Assembly (NCBI GenBank): GCA_021401465.1
Contig: JADDMT010000076.1
Location: 62,001-126,000, forward strand
Reading direction: 5' to 3'
Source: Teratosphaeria epicoccoides
Lineage: Eukaryota > Ascomycota > Dothideomycetes > Mycosphaerellales > Teratosphaeriaceae
Length of the DNA stretch: 64,000 nt
Position numbers and translations under genes: made by a program. The notes beneath the pieces were generated by a model that had not been told where the DNA came from, did no database searches, and saw only the letters and a program-made list of their open reading frames with translations. Position 1 is the first letter of the stretch. Every line of letters begins with the position of its first letter. Positions 33,876 through 44,660 of this stretch are shown here, piece after piece.

Positions 33876-34445
33876 GAACGTACATCGCTGGCGCGGAAGG
33901 GCCATAACAGGACTTTCGTGGAAGTAGAAACATTGGCAGCTTCAGGGACCTTAGAGGAAGATTAGGCCGGCGCAAAGGAGCACAGGACTATACCCTGCGT
34001 AAGCGAGCGTAACGCAGTGACTTCGGCATTGAGGATTTATTCAACAGAACGTACGCTTACGCATCATGACCATCAGAGCGAGCATTGGATGCATTTGACT
34101 GGAGCTTTAGGCGTTCTTTGGGGATTACGCGCATGAGGAGTCCGTGTTGTTGTTGAGTAGGAGTGTCCTTCGGGATTCGAGAGTGTGGAATTTTCTGTCT
34201 CCGCGGCTTCCTGAGTTGAACTGCATTTCACAGGATGTCTAGGAAATCCAGGAACTTCGAGGGACTTGTAAGTGATGAAGGGAACGGAACCTAGAAGACG
34301 AGGGTGTGAGGCACTTGTACAGCGACGGCTTTGTGTAGCTAGGAGCCTTTAATTTTGCCTGTGAGGGACTTATCTAGTATATTGCTGTATAATTCAGGCA
34401 GCCACCATGGCACAACGATCTTGAGACACGTCGCGGAATGAAGAA
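33876..34445. other. Intergenic, no gene seen
   Basis: 3' flank of phytochrome and of the broken dehydrogenase. Nothing recognised. Confidence 0.5.
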
Positions 34446-35403
34446 TCAATCAATATATGTGGCGCAGTGGGTTGTGTGTTCACTACGCCATCTTTGGTGG
34501 AAACAGGAGCCTCCCCTCCTGTGAGTCTCGTTAGCAAATAAGCCCTTCCCATCCACAACTACACCACTACTTACCATCCCCCCATCAACCATTAAATTCA
34601 TCCCACTGTCGTGCCCACTCAAAACCGGACTAGCAACCACGGCAGCCTGCCTCGCCACATCCTGCGGCCTTGCCACCTTCCTCAACGGCGTCGTCGCCAA
34701 CGCCCTCTCCACAAACGCCTCATCCCTCAATGTCGTCTCCGCCATCGGCGTTGCCAGCCACCCGGGATTCACACAATTCGCCCTCCCCCTTTGTGCGATC
34801 GCCACAATCTCGTTCTTCAACGTAGGCGCTAAACCGTACTGCAACGCGGCCTTTCAAGTCGCATAATCGCCATGATCCGCCTCGCCGAATTTTCCCGCTG
34901 TCGAGCCGATGAAGATTATGCTCGCGGTGGCTTTTACGGAGTCCGGGGCGGTGCGCAGGTAGGAAAGACACGCGCGGCAGAGGAGAAGGGCCCGGTGAGG
35001 TTGGTGGCGAGGGCGTTTTGCCATTGGCAGAGGGACATGGAGCCTATGGAGGTGGGAGCTTGGGGCCAGATTCCGTGGTTACAGATCAGTATGCTGACGG
35101 GGCCGCGGTTTTGCTTGGAGGCGGCGGCGAGGAGCTCCGAGACGGATGAGGCGTCGCGGACGTCGGCTTGGAGGGTTACTATGTCTTTGAGGTTTTGCAG
35201 ATCGCCGATGTCAATGTGGGTGTTGTAGTGGGCTGTGATGCGGGCTCCGAGATACTGGATAGTCTTGACTGTTTCGAGGCCTATGCCGCCCTGACACAGA
35301 GTATCGGTATTTTGTTATTGCTTTTCAGTATTGATCTGCATGTTCCTACCGCTGCTCCTGTGATCAGTACGTGGACCCCTCGACGTCCAAAGTCGAGGGA
35401 CAT
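34446..35403 (-). pseudogene. Broken short-chain dehydrogenase/reductase (SDR)
   Basis: The parts of an SDR gene lie in order on the minus strand. An ATG at 35403 begins MSLDFGRRGVHVLITGAA. An intact 59-nt intron (35349-35291, GTAGGA...GTCAG) separates it from GGIGLETV, so the TGxxxGIG cofactor motif is restored by splicing. CNHG (NNAG-like) and the NLTGPF helix follow. The frame then breaks near 34985, consistent with a one-base loss, and the next block (YLRTAPDSV, IIFIGSTAGKFGEADHGDYAT) is in another frame. A TGA at 34856-34854 falls inside the catalytic YxxxK segment, just before Lys. The C-terminal block (RANCVNPGWLATPMAE, NLMVDGGM) is intact. Two independent lesions, one at the active site, argue for a recent pseudogene rather than mis-annotation; sequencing error is the alternative. 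Confidence 0.82.
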
Positions 35404-35939
35404 TCTGCGTTCACAGCGACGGTTGATCGTTCAGCACTTTGCCTTACAGACGCCTTCGGCATATGGGTATACAGATTGCAATTCAAGAAGTGCAGTTTTT
35501 GGCAATATAAAAGCCGCATGAAGGACTCGAGGCACATTAAGCTTCGGTTCGTCCGCCCGCTGTGACATATCAGCCATATTAGGCAGGTGCGGCCGCCTGC
35601 GTGAACTGCTTGAAATCAAGCACAACAGATGCAGAGTCGCGAAGGCGCGAGTGAATGCTCGCATCACGATGGACATTGCTGCAAGGGCCAAGTACCTTAT
35701 CGCAGACACTTGAGCCTGAGACTAGAATGCCGCCGCGCTGTGCGCCACTGCACATGCAAGACATGAGAGAGACAAGTACTGCGACCACCGCAATGAGGAC
35801 ATTTTGGTCTCGCATGGCGAACACCACCCACTGCGCACGGCATATAGCATGAGCTTTCTGCTTATATCCCATCTGATCCTTACATTCGAATGCCGGAGCT
35901 GCCAGATCGGACGACCATCATCTGCCAGATCGAACAACC
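35404..35939. other. Intergenic with weak small-ORF signals
   Basis: A minus-strand frame from about 35815 to 35579 would encode about 78 residues beginning with a hydrophobic stretch (VLIAVVAVLVSLMSC). It overlaps the upstream region of the candidate secreted peptide and is too weak to call. Confidence 0.35.
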
Positions 35940-36292
35940 ATGAATTACCTCATGCTCAGCCTCGCCGCAATGGCCACGAGCGTTTGCGTTGTCCACGCCA
36001 AGAGGCACACTATAACCGGGCAACACTTTTGCCACCCTGCGCCATGGCCCGTATGTACCCTCGCTCGTCCAGCAATTCCTCTGCATCAGAAATGCACGTA
36101 ATCTGATGCTCGTCCAACAGGGTCCGGGAAACTGCGAGTCTGATCAGTTTGGACTCCTGGATTGCGACTTGATCTGCAATGCCACGGTATGTTGCGTAAT
36201 TATGCTCTTTGCTGAGGCGGTCTCGCTAAGATGAAATGTTATAGTGCGCTTCCGATACCGAGACATGGGAGAAGCACAGTTCGTGGCGGTAA
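35940..36292 (+). CDS. Candidate small secreted cysteine-rich protein, three exons
   Basis: Proposed exons are 35940-36050, 36121-36186 and 36245-36292. Both introns begin GTATGT and end in CAG or TAG (70 and 58 nt), with all junctions in phase 0. The product is 74 residues. A strong signal peptide (MNYLMLSLAAMATSVCVVHA) is followed at once by Lys-Arg, a possible Kex2 site. A mature part of about 52-54 residues has Cys at 31, 42, 52, 56 and 60 (LLDCDLICNAT). Size, secretion signal and Cys density are those of effector-like or antimicrobial secreted peptides. The odd number of mature Cys weakens the exact model; retaining intron 2 would give a different tail (VCCVIM...). No family recognised. 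Expression data would decide. Confidence 0.4.
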
Positions 36293-36525
36293 GAGTGTCC
36301 ATAGTTTCGACCTTTGGCTTCTGTAGAACACTGACGCGGGGTGCGAACATGTAGGAATTGGAGTAACGGGCGGTGCGAATGTTGGTGCCAAAAGCGCAAT
36401 GGAACGCGCCACGGTGTTTTATGAGCCGTGAAACTGGGCCGGTTACCTATGTGGCACAAGTAGTCTATGCATACCACTACGTACCTGTCGTGCGCCGCGA
36501 CTATGTATGGGTCTCACAGCATACT

Positions 36526-37547
36526 TTATTTGCTTCTGCCGCCACCGATATCTTGCCCTAATCGGTAGCTGCCAATTTTCTCCCATTCTACTCTCTGCCT
36601 GGTGACTGGCAGCTGCCTCCTCAGGCCTTTGAAGCTTCCCTCGGCCAAGGACGTAAATGCCCTGTTCAGCTCTTCTTGAAACTTGTTCTCTGCCTTCGCA
36701 ATCTCCCTCACCACTGCCTCAGCTCCACTACCACTAACCTCGATCTTCTTGTTCGTGCTCATCCGTACATTTCCATCTTCGTAGTAATGCACGTCAACCT
36801 TGATTATTCCGGACGCACGGTTGGAGGAGGGGTCGAGGGTGTAGGTGGAGCGCCAGCGGCCGTTCCAGAAGTTCTGTGGGCTGTACTTGTTCGCCACTAG
36901 TAGTAGGTGGATTTCAGAGTCGGACGAGGAAGGGAAGATGCCGACTGTGGAGTTGGGGAAGTGTTCTGAGGCTGCGGCGGAGAAGGCTTTCTGAAGGGAC
37001 CGGATGCTGTCGGCGTGCTGGCCTTCCAAGGGATGCTGCTGGACGTCTGATGAATTCTTATGGATGTCAGCTGACATTAAACGATTCAATCTGCTGCCAA
37101 TATCGTACCTGCGAGGCATGATCGACTGCAAATGACGTCTGACTGCCAGTGTCGTAATATCTGCCTTCGGCCAAGGAATTGTATGGGCTGACGAGGACCT
37201 GATGACCTTTAGCCATCTTCTTGCACTCTGGAAGAATTTGTTCGTATCAGAATGATAACCATACCGTCCCGCTGCCCCCAGGTAGCTTCACTGTAGCATA
37301 CTGCTCTTCGTTGTACTTCTTGTATGCGGGATCCAGGAACGAGATCTCGTTAGGCGCCAGTGCCTTGATATCTGTCGCGCGACGTTAGCTTATATCAATG
37401 CTGTCGACTGAATGCGACCTACCGGCCACGACATTGGAGAGCTACGAGCGTTAGTGAAGATTTTGGGTATTATGGCAGGTATTTCTCACCAACCTCTCCC
37501 GGTGGTGCTGCCTCCACGAAGGACGCTACTGTCTGCTGTTTCGACAT
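36526..37547 (-). CDS. CAP1: F-actin-capping protein subunit alpha, five exons
   Basis: I rebuilt five exons: 37547-37494, 37441-37423, 37371-37265, 37198-37109 and 37038-36526, giving 260 residues. The second is a 19-nt microexon encoding the LSNVVA link. The first donor is the unusual GTTGGT; the others are GTAGGT, GTATGG and GTACGA. The N-terminus (MSKQQTVASFVEAAPPGE) and ALAPNEISFLDPAYKKYN match fungal CapZ alpha. VLVSPYNSLAEGRYYD, LEGQHADSIRSLQKAF, VHYYEDGNVRM and FKGLRRQLPVTRQRVEWEKI are family signatures. The alpha/beta heterodimer caps barbed ends of actin filaments at cortical patches. The acceptor of exon 4 could also lie 27 nt upstream (adding CKKMAKGHQ), and exon 5 could start 3 nt later. 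The long C-terminal exon is certain. Confidence 0.9.
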
Positions 37548-38274
37548 AGTCACGGACTGGCAATGGCGTCAGATGGGAGGAAAGCAAACGACGAGGTGGT
37601 TCGCTTCAATGGTAGTGGATGGACTTAAAGCTGGAACGCTGGACGTGAGAGCTTGCCGAAGTTGATCCGGCCTCCACAGCGAGACAGCCTCTCGCATGTT
37701 GATCGTGTTGGTCAAACATGCGACATTACCTTCGGACATCTTTCATCGGCTCTTCCAACTTCGACCAGCGTCCTTGAACGTCTTATTACTGGGCATGCAA
37801 TGCAGGCGTGTACTGCCGTCTCAGCAAACTGATGGACTCGGCCGACGCTGCGGCCCGTTCTCAATAGTGCTTGGCTCGGACTGAGCCTCAATATTAGAGA
37901 CGCACTGCCCAGTATGGATGCGAGTATCGTTGTTGGTGCTCACACGCGGGTGGGTTATCCTCCTCTCAAGCGGTTACCTCGGTAAAAGCTATCCGCTACC
38001 GCGCGCGCCTCCAATCGCAATACTGGGTCTTGTTCTGGCCAATCACCCACTATCCTTGTCATTTAGCATGTGAGTATTATACGGCTTTCTGTTGATTCTT
38101 GCCCGGGGCCGAAATATTGGACATCTCCCCCTACAAGCTCCAGCTGGCTTGTAGAGCTTTGGAGACTGAGAGGCCGTCTGGATCGAGAGATCGATGCTGG
38201 CTGCTTTCAGCGGTGCTAAGTGATCATCGAAGCACTCGATCCGCTCGATCGACGCATTATTCAATTCCGGCAAG
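37548..38274. other. Divergent intergenic region
   Basis: Promoter region shared by CAP1 (-) and the acyl-CoA ligase (+). No other gene was seen. Confidence 0.55.
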
Positions 38275-40084
38275 ATGCCGGTCAAATCACCATATCGAGA
38301 CGTCGATATCCCTGCAGTGGACATGTGGGCATTCATGTTCAACCAGCCTCGAGACTTTCCTGACTCGCAAGGTCAGTGTAATCCAGATTCTATCGAGCGC
38401 GCAACTAAATAATTTTAGTGATCTATCGTGCCATCAAGTCGTCCAGACACTACACCTTCGCCCATGTCAAAGCCGCCGCCACATCATTCGGTGAAGGCCT
38501 GTGCAACCTCTGGGACTGGCAACAGGGTGACGTTCTGGCAATCTACGCCCCCAACGACATCGATATTGGACCCATCATCTACGGAGCGTTCTTTGCAGGC
38601 GGAATTGTATCGCCAGCAAATCCAGCTTACAGTCCGTCTGAGCTTGCATTTCAACTGAGTAATGCTGGCGCGAAATCTATCGTGACAACTAAAACATTCC
38701 TTCCAAATGCACTCAAGGCGGCGAAAGAGGCGAAAGTGCCTGCTGAGCGCATTCTGCTACTTGGTGATGACAGGGATGAGACACACAAGACAAAGCACTG
38801 GACGAGCATTCGGAAGACGTCTGGAGAGCTGCGGTATCGTCGACGAAAGCTGATTCCTGACAAAGATTTGGCATTCTTGGTCTACAGCAGTGGCACCACT
38901 GGTCTCCCAAAAGGAGTCGTACGTATTATTCTGCCTCCATTCAGGGACTGCAGCTGAACGGATTTCCCAGATGCTAACCCACACAAACGTGATCGCCGAC
39001 CTCTGCCTAATTAAAGGCTCCGTAGGCCACCACTACAACACCAGCTCCGACAAAATCCTCGGCGTCCTACCCTTCTTTCACATCTATGGCCTGACAGGCT
39101 TGGTCCATCAGCCTCTACATCGAGGCATCGAACTCGTGGTCATGCCAGCATTCGATCTCAGAACCTTCCTCCACACCATTCAGGAGCACAAAATCACTTT
39201 CATCTACGTCGCACCACCCGTCATCGTCCGCCTTGCCCGCGACAATATTGTGGAAGACTACGACCTCTCATCCGTCCGCATGATCACATCCGGTGCCGCA
39301 CCCCTGACCCGCGAACTCGTCGACACCGTGCATAAACGCCTCAAGATCCAAATCAACCAAGCCTACGGCCTCTCAGAAACATCGCCGATGACGCACACGC
39401 AACCGTGGGGCGAGTGGTACTCCTCCGTTGGCTCAGTGGGAAAGCTATTCCCGAACATGACGGCAAAGTACGTGCTCCCCGACGGCTCGGAAGCTGGGGG
39501 GAACGAGCCGGGGGAGCTGTGGTTGGCGGGACCGAATATATTCCAGGGATATTGGAAGAATGAGGAAGCGACGAGAGATGCTGTAAGGGAGGAGGATGGG
39601 TTGAGGTATTTCAAGACGGGGGATGTGGGGTATCAGGACGCGGAGCATAATTTTTTCATCACGGATCGGGTGAAGGAATTGATCAAGTATAAAGGGTACA
39701 ACAAGCACTCCTGCGATGCAAGTTTGGAGGGTATCGACTGACGCATTAAGCAGATTCCAGGTGGCGCCCGCTGAGCTCGAAGGCAAGCTTATGGATCACC
39801 CTCTCATCAATGATGTTGCGGTCATCGGCGTCCATGATGCGGAAAATCACACCGAGGTGCCCAGGGCGTACGTGGTTCATTCTGAAGGCGTCAGCAAAGC
39901 TTCGCCGAAAGACGCGGACGATATTATCAAGTGGACCAGCGAGAAGGTGGCGAGCCATAAGCAACTGCGTGGTGGCGTGCGGTTCATTGATGAAATACCA
40001 AAGAGCGCAGCGGGAAAGATTTTAAGGAGGATTTTGAAGGAGAAGGCCAAAGCTGAGGAGGATCGTCCAAAAGCGAAGCTCTAG
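38275..40084 (+). CDS. Peroxisomal 4-coumarate-CoA-ligase-like acyl-CoA synthetase, four exons
   Basis: Exons are 38275-38371, 38419-38918, 38971-39695 and 39754-40084. The introns are 47, 52 and 58 nt with clear branch sites (ACTAA, GCTGAA, CTGAC), giving 550 residues. It is an ANL-superfamily adenylating enzyme. P-loop-like A3 is LVYSSGTTGLPKGV, split right after by intron 2. A5 is QAYGLSETSP, A7 is YFKTGDVG, A8 is ITDRVKELIKYKGFQVAPAELEG (joined across intron 3), and A10 is IPKSAAGKILRR with the catalytic Lys. The protein ends Ala-Lys-Leu, a type-1 peroxisomal targeting signal variant. It should activate a fatty or aryl carboxylic acid to its CoA thioester in peroxisomes, for beta-oxidation or a side pathway. 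The exact substrate cannot be read from sequence. Confidence 0.92.
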
Positions 40085-40091
40085 GCAGCTG

Positions 40092-40120
40092 TCTTCTCTT
40101 TTCTTTTCTTTTTTTTTTTT
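40092..40120 (+). repeat. Polypyrimidine tract
   Basis: An uninterrupted C/T run ending in about 13 T lies just after the acyl-CoA ligase stop codon, between convergent genes. It is probably in the 3' UTR, and may be length-variable. Confidence 0.7.
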
Positions 40121-40226
40121 GCAAAAGTGCATGCCTCACTCCACCTGATGCCCCCATCATGTCCACTTGTGCACTCAGTCAACCTTCGGCGACGTGGTTG
40201 AAGAGCTGCACGGGGTCACTTTTGTT

Positions 40227-41408
40227 TCAATCCTGGAACAGAAGTCCGGCGGCATACTCCACGTTGCCTCCCGTTGCATTGAGCGCAGCGACAGCCTGTT
40301 GCTGACTGAAACCAAGATCCTGCAGTGACTTGACGCTTTCAGCCGGATATGGATGTAGTGCGGGTGGCGGTGGTGCAGGTGCACCATAAGGTCTAACCGG
40401 GACTTGCGGTGCTGGCTGCGGCGGGGCGGCAAGTGGTACCGAAGTCCGCATGATACTACTCATCCTGGCCGCCCATTCCCAAGGCCGCTCATTGCCACCC
40501 GGCAGGCTATTGAAATATTCCCAACCCATTACGCCACCCACTGTAGGATGCCTTGCGCGAATGGTATGCAAGACTGCGTCGATCTGTGGATGCGGCACAT
40601 AGCCAGACCCGCCGTTGCCAGGATTAGTGAGCAAGCCGATGACTACGCGCTCGGGTCTCCAGCCAGTGGCGATGACAGTTTCGAACCAGAAAGGCGTGCT
40701 CATGTCGCCCCACCCGTTGTAGAATTGGGTGTTGTACCAGGCTATTTCGTGCCCTCGTTCGCGTTCCAAGATTCGATAGTCGAACTCCTTGCCGCTGAGA
40801 TGAGGCTGCCCGACGAGCAGCGCTGTGGCTACGGGTGCGAGGGTAATGAGAAATGATGGACCGAAGTCAGCTCGAAGGCGGTCTATGAGGCGGTAGACTG
40901 CAAACAGCGAGTAGTCTTCTTCGATGTCCAGGTCGATACCATCAAATCGGTACCTGCGCAGCATGTCTCGTAAAGGACAGTAATGGCTTTCGAAACGTGC
41001 TGTGTCAAGACCATTGAGGCGTTCGAAGGAACCCTTTGCCGCTCCTCCGACCATGGCCAAGACTTTGATGCCGGACGATTGCGCCGAAGCTACTTCGCTC
41101 CATAGTGTATTGAAGCGTGCGTGGTTAGGGGGGTGGTCGTTCAGTGTTATATGACCGGGTGGATCGTTTAGATGGACGGCGGCTATTATGACATGCGTTA
41201 CACCAGTGTTTTTCGTGACCAGTGGCAGCATAGATATAGGAGGTCCATCATTGGGGGCATGGTGAGTTTGATGATAGACGACGACCCTGGGACCCTGGCC
41301 TCGTGGTAGGAGAGAGCTCGACGGCTCTGCACTCATGACAGGTAAGTTCATAGTGAAGGCGTGTCTGCTTTGGAGAGGAAGGCTAATGCTTCTGAACGGA
41401 TTAGTCAT
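40227..41408 (-). CDS. GH18 chitinase-like domain with C-terminal UBA domain
   Basis: Single-exon protein of 393 residues from the ATG at 41408; in-frame ATGs at 41351 and 41336 would also leave the domain complete. A GH18 barrel covers most of it: RVVVYHQTH (strand 1), VTHVIIAAVH, IKVLAMVGGA (the SxGG strand), and YRFDGIDLDIEED, in which D156, D159, D161 and E163 complete the DxxDxDxE catalytic motif. After a Pro/Ala-rich linker, the last 40 residues (SVKSLQDLGFSQQQAVAALN...YAAGLLFQD) form a UBA ubiquitin-binding domain with its GF loop. No signal peptide is seen, so it is likely cytosolic, unlike wall chitinases. A GH18 enzyme acting on free or misfolded-protein N-glycans, or on chitin oligomers, near the ubiquitin system is a plausible inference. 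Confidence 0.85.
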   Translation of the reverse strand: MTNPFRSISLPLQSRHAFTMNLPVMSAEPSSSLLPRGQGPRVVVYHQTHHAPNDGPPISMLPLVTKNTGVTHVIIAAVHLNDPPGHITLNDHPPNHARFNTLWSEVASAQSSGIKVLAMVGGAAKGSFERLNGLDTARFESHYCPLRDMLRRYRFDGIDLDIEEDYSLFAVYRLIDRLRADFGPSFLITLAPVATALLVGQPHLSGKEFDYRILERERGHEIAWYNTQFYNGWGDMSTPFWFETVIATGWRPERVVIGLLTNPGNGGSGYVPHPQIDAVLHTIRARHPTVGGVMGWEYFNSLPGGNERPWEWAARMSSIMRTSVPLAAPPQPAPQVPVRPYGAPAPPPPALHPYPAESVKSLQDLGFSQQQAVAALNATGGNVEYAAGLLFQD

Positions 41409-42069
41409 GTACCGAGCTCGCCGACACCTCCACTTCCCAGTCCTGATTGCCGAAAACACACTCAGACTCCTACATTGACACCATCACCTTCCGCTACGCC
41501 ACGGCCACGCATCTATCCAGTCGCGTCGTCACTGGCTCTCACTTGTGCTATTACATCATTCACGCCGAGGTCAGTTCTAGCAGCGCCAAGTATCCGAAGT
41601 CGCGTGACGACAATCATCGCGAGCAAAAGCACATTGGCGGATATCCAGCGCATAGGTTGTCCGCGGCAGCAAGCATCCTTGTTCTGTTGTCGCTACACTC
41701 GCGCTCAGCTACTGCCTGCGAACGAGCGACGATCTGCGAAGACGCGCAAGAACAGGAATCGCGACTGCGCTAGGCGGTTGACCTAGCACCTGGTGCTGTC
41801 CGCGAACGTCGCGTTACCCTGGCGGAGGCAGGAGCGCAAGCTCAAGACAGTCACAGTCTGTTCAAGAACGAAGTCGGGGGCGTATTTAGACTCTGCAACT
41901 TGCTACTGCGCACGCGTAGTAGAGCGTTGGCAGGGCCTTCTGTAGCTATAGACTCCTGTGTGAAGTGTTGAGAAAGCGTATATTGCTTCCGCAACAATCA
42001 TATCGCTCTTCCCGTTCATCGAACAACGATCCAGCGCGTGTAGAGCGCAGCCAGTTGGCCAGAGACAGC
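41409..42069. other. Divergent intergenic region
   Basis: Promoters of the GH18-UBA gene (-) and the Bye1-like gene (+). Short ORFs only. Confidence 0.5.
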
Positions 42070-44660
42070 ATGTCAGGTAAGCTAGAACGCATATCCACGG
42101 CAACGTGTCCCACCTCTGCGCACGGATATGATCTGTGGCAGAGGCGGCGTGAGCGTGTGTATCAGAGAAGCAAAGGCTGATATGGATCACAGAAGAACCG
42201 CGTCGCTCAGGCCGCGCAACCAAAGGCCAGCATACCAAAGCCTCTTCCTCACCCGCGCCAGATTCCAAGAAGGGCAAGGCTGCGGCCAGCAATACCAAAG
42301 GTAAGAAGTCGACCAAGCAAGAGAAGCCGGAGGAGGAGGAAGATGAGGAGGAGGATATTCGATGTATCTGCGGTGACGACAATCCGGACGACAAGCGTCC
42401 ATTTATCAGCTGCGATGCCTGCACCGTCTGGCAGCATAATGTCTGCATGGGCATGCCTGAGGACGACGATGATGTGCCCGAGCACTACTTCTGCGAGCAG
42501 TGCAAGCCGGACGAGCATTGGGAGACCCTCACAGCCATAGGGAAGGGCGAGAAGATCTGGGAGACACGCGCAAAGCTGCACAAGGCTTGGAAGAAAATGA
42601 GCGCGCAGCGGCGAAAGAGCAAGGGCAAAGGTGGCGAGGAGGCGAAGCCATCATGGTTGAAGAAGGAGCCTGAGGAGACCGATGCCGCTGATGGCGCGAG
42701 CCAGAGTCAGGAAACGGGCACGAAAAGGAAGCGCGATTCTGCAGTCAAGGCCGAGCCAGAGCAACCAGAGGCCAAGCCTACAACAGAAGACAAGCCGATA
42801 CCCCAGGTACGTCCGGAGAAGAGACGCAAATCGTCGCAGCAGGCTACCAAGGGTGCGACAGACCCCAACACTGCTGTCGTGAAGATTGCAGACCTCCCTG
42901 TGGAGCGCAAGAAGTTTGCCGAAGCATTGATCAAATTAATCACCGACGACATCCAGAAGAGGTCTAAGTCTGGCTTCCGCATTCCTGATGGATCTACTCC
43001 GAAATCAATTGGCGAGAGGTACGGCGGCCTGTTGGAGTACTCGTTATTCATGAACCATGGAGCGCCCAAAGACCAATCTTACAAGGACCAATTACGTGCG
43101 CTTCTTTCGAACTTGAAGAGAAACGCCGTGTTGATAGAGCGTCTTCTGAATGGTTCACTTACGCCAGATGAGCTCAGCTTGATGAAGGAGGAGGAGATGA
43201 TGAGTGAGGAGAAGCAGCTAGAACAGCAGAAGCTGAAGGAGCTGCTGGATCGTCAAGCTGTCGCCATACAAGAGGAAGGTCCAGTGTACAAGCAGACACA
43301 CAAGGGTTACGAGAAGGTCGAGGACGAAAGGCACGCGGCTATGGAAAGTGCCCACAATCCGGCGCCGGTCAGAGAGCGCATGAGTATTGCCGAAGACGGC
43401 GACAACGCCAGTCCGGTCCCTGCTGCAACTGTTGCATCGCCTACAGAGGCGACGAATCCGTCTTTGCCAGGCCCACACCGACGGCAATCAAGTCAGCAAA
43501 ATTTCGACATTAATTCGATATGGAACAAGACCGCTGCGCATTCGCCTACCGCTGGCACCGCACAGCCTATTCGGCCGATGCAACAGCAGCCTCGCCGTCG
43601 CAGTTCGATGCAGCAGGCTCAACATTCAGCTGACGGTGCCAAAGAAGATGCTGACATCGATCGCTTACTGCAAGACGACGACGAGGACTACAACCCTGCT
43701 GAGAACTATGGCGACGACAGCATAGTATGGCGTGGCAAGCTCGTCCATGAGACAGTCGGCGAGCCAACGGTCAACGCGCGATGGGTCGCTGGCCGTGACT
43801 TGTCAGAAACCGTGCACTGGCGCACACTGCTTCCTTCAAACCTCAACATCGATGGTCGCCTTGCGATCGGGAAGGCTGAGGAGTACTTGTGCGGCCTCCA
43901 ATATTCCAACTCAAGCGATGTGAGCGTACTGGCACTGAAGCCGTACGACGACGCGGATGCGTTCAAGAAGGTCTTCGACTACTTTGCCAGCCGTGGTAGG
44001 TACGCGGTCGTTAATGGCGACAAGCCGCGCATGGTGAAGGACTTGTATGTCATTCCCGTCGAGAAGGGCTCCAAGCTCCCCGATCATATCGAGAAGCTTG
44101 AGCATTGCACGATCAAGGAGCCCGTGGAAGACAGGGTACTACTCGCAACATTTGTGGTTGTGCGGGCTCCTGGTCTGCCCCCGGTCGCAATGCCGCAGCA
44201 AGCTACACCTGCAGGTGCGAATGGCAACCATGGACTGCCACAGCATATGAGGAACGGCGCTAGTGGACCCGCAGGCTCGCCATTACATGCTCAAGGCCCG
44301 ACCTTCTCACCTCAGCAGCAGCAAGGTGCGCATCAGCCTCTAGCAGGCCATGGCGCTCCTCTGCAGCCCACACCACCGCATCCGCAAGCTTCCCCATTCC
44401 CGCCAAATCCATATGGGCCGCAGCCGGCTGCGCAGCCGGCTCAGCAGCAGTTCCAGCCTCCGCCATACCAACCCAGTCCGATGGTGCAGCAGATTCTGGG
44501 ACCGTTCGCTATGGCCCCGGTGGCACTGGAGGTCGTGCAAGCGGAGCCAACGATTGGACAGGAGAAGTTGACGAGGCTGAGGCAGATCTTTGAGGAGAAT
44601 GTGGCGGCCCGAACTGATGTCAATGCTTTAGCGGCGGCACTTGCTGTGCCGATGGCTTAG
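42070..44660 (+). CDS. Bye1-like transcription factor: PHD finger, TFIIS central domain, SPOC domain
   Basis: Two exons. Exon 1 is only 7 nt (42070-42076, ATG TCA G), the intron is 116 nt (GTAAGC to CACAG), and exon 2 is 42193-44660; 824 residues. The joined start reads MSEEPRRSGRATKGQ, as expected for this family. The PHD finger (about 58-112) has Cys60-x-Cys62, then CDACTVWQHNVC and FCEQCK. The TFIIS central domain (about 238-362) has ERKKFAEALIKLITDDI and YKDQLRALLSNLKRN. SPOC (about 513-657) starts SIVWRGKLV. The tail is Pro/Gln-rich. Yeast Bye1 binds H3K4me3 through its PHD and RNA polymerase II through the TFIIS-like domain. This protein should act likewise in early elongation. All parts are present; the SPOC domain is a shared feature of Bye1/SPOC-family proteins. 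Confidence 0.9.

Noticed and set aside
35579..35815. Minus-strand ORF with hydrophobic start, possible secreted protein
   Set aside because: The hydrophobic segment is followed by a tail without Cys pattern or similarity, and the better-supported secreted candidate lies next to it on the other strand.
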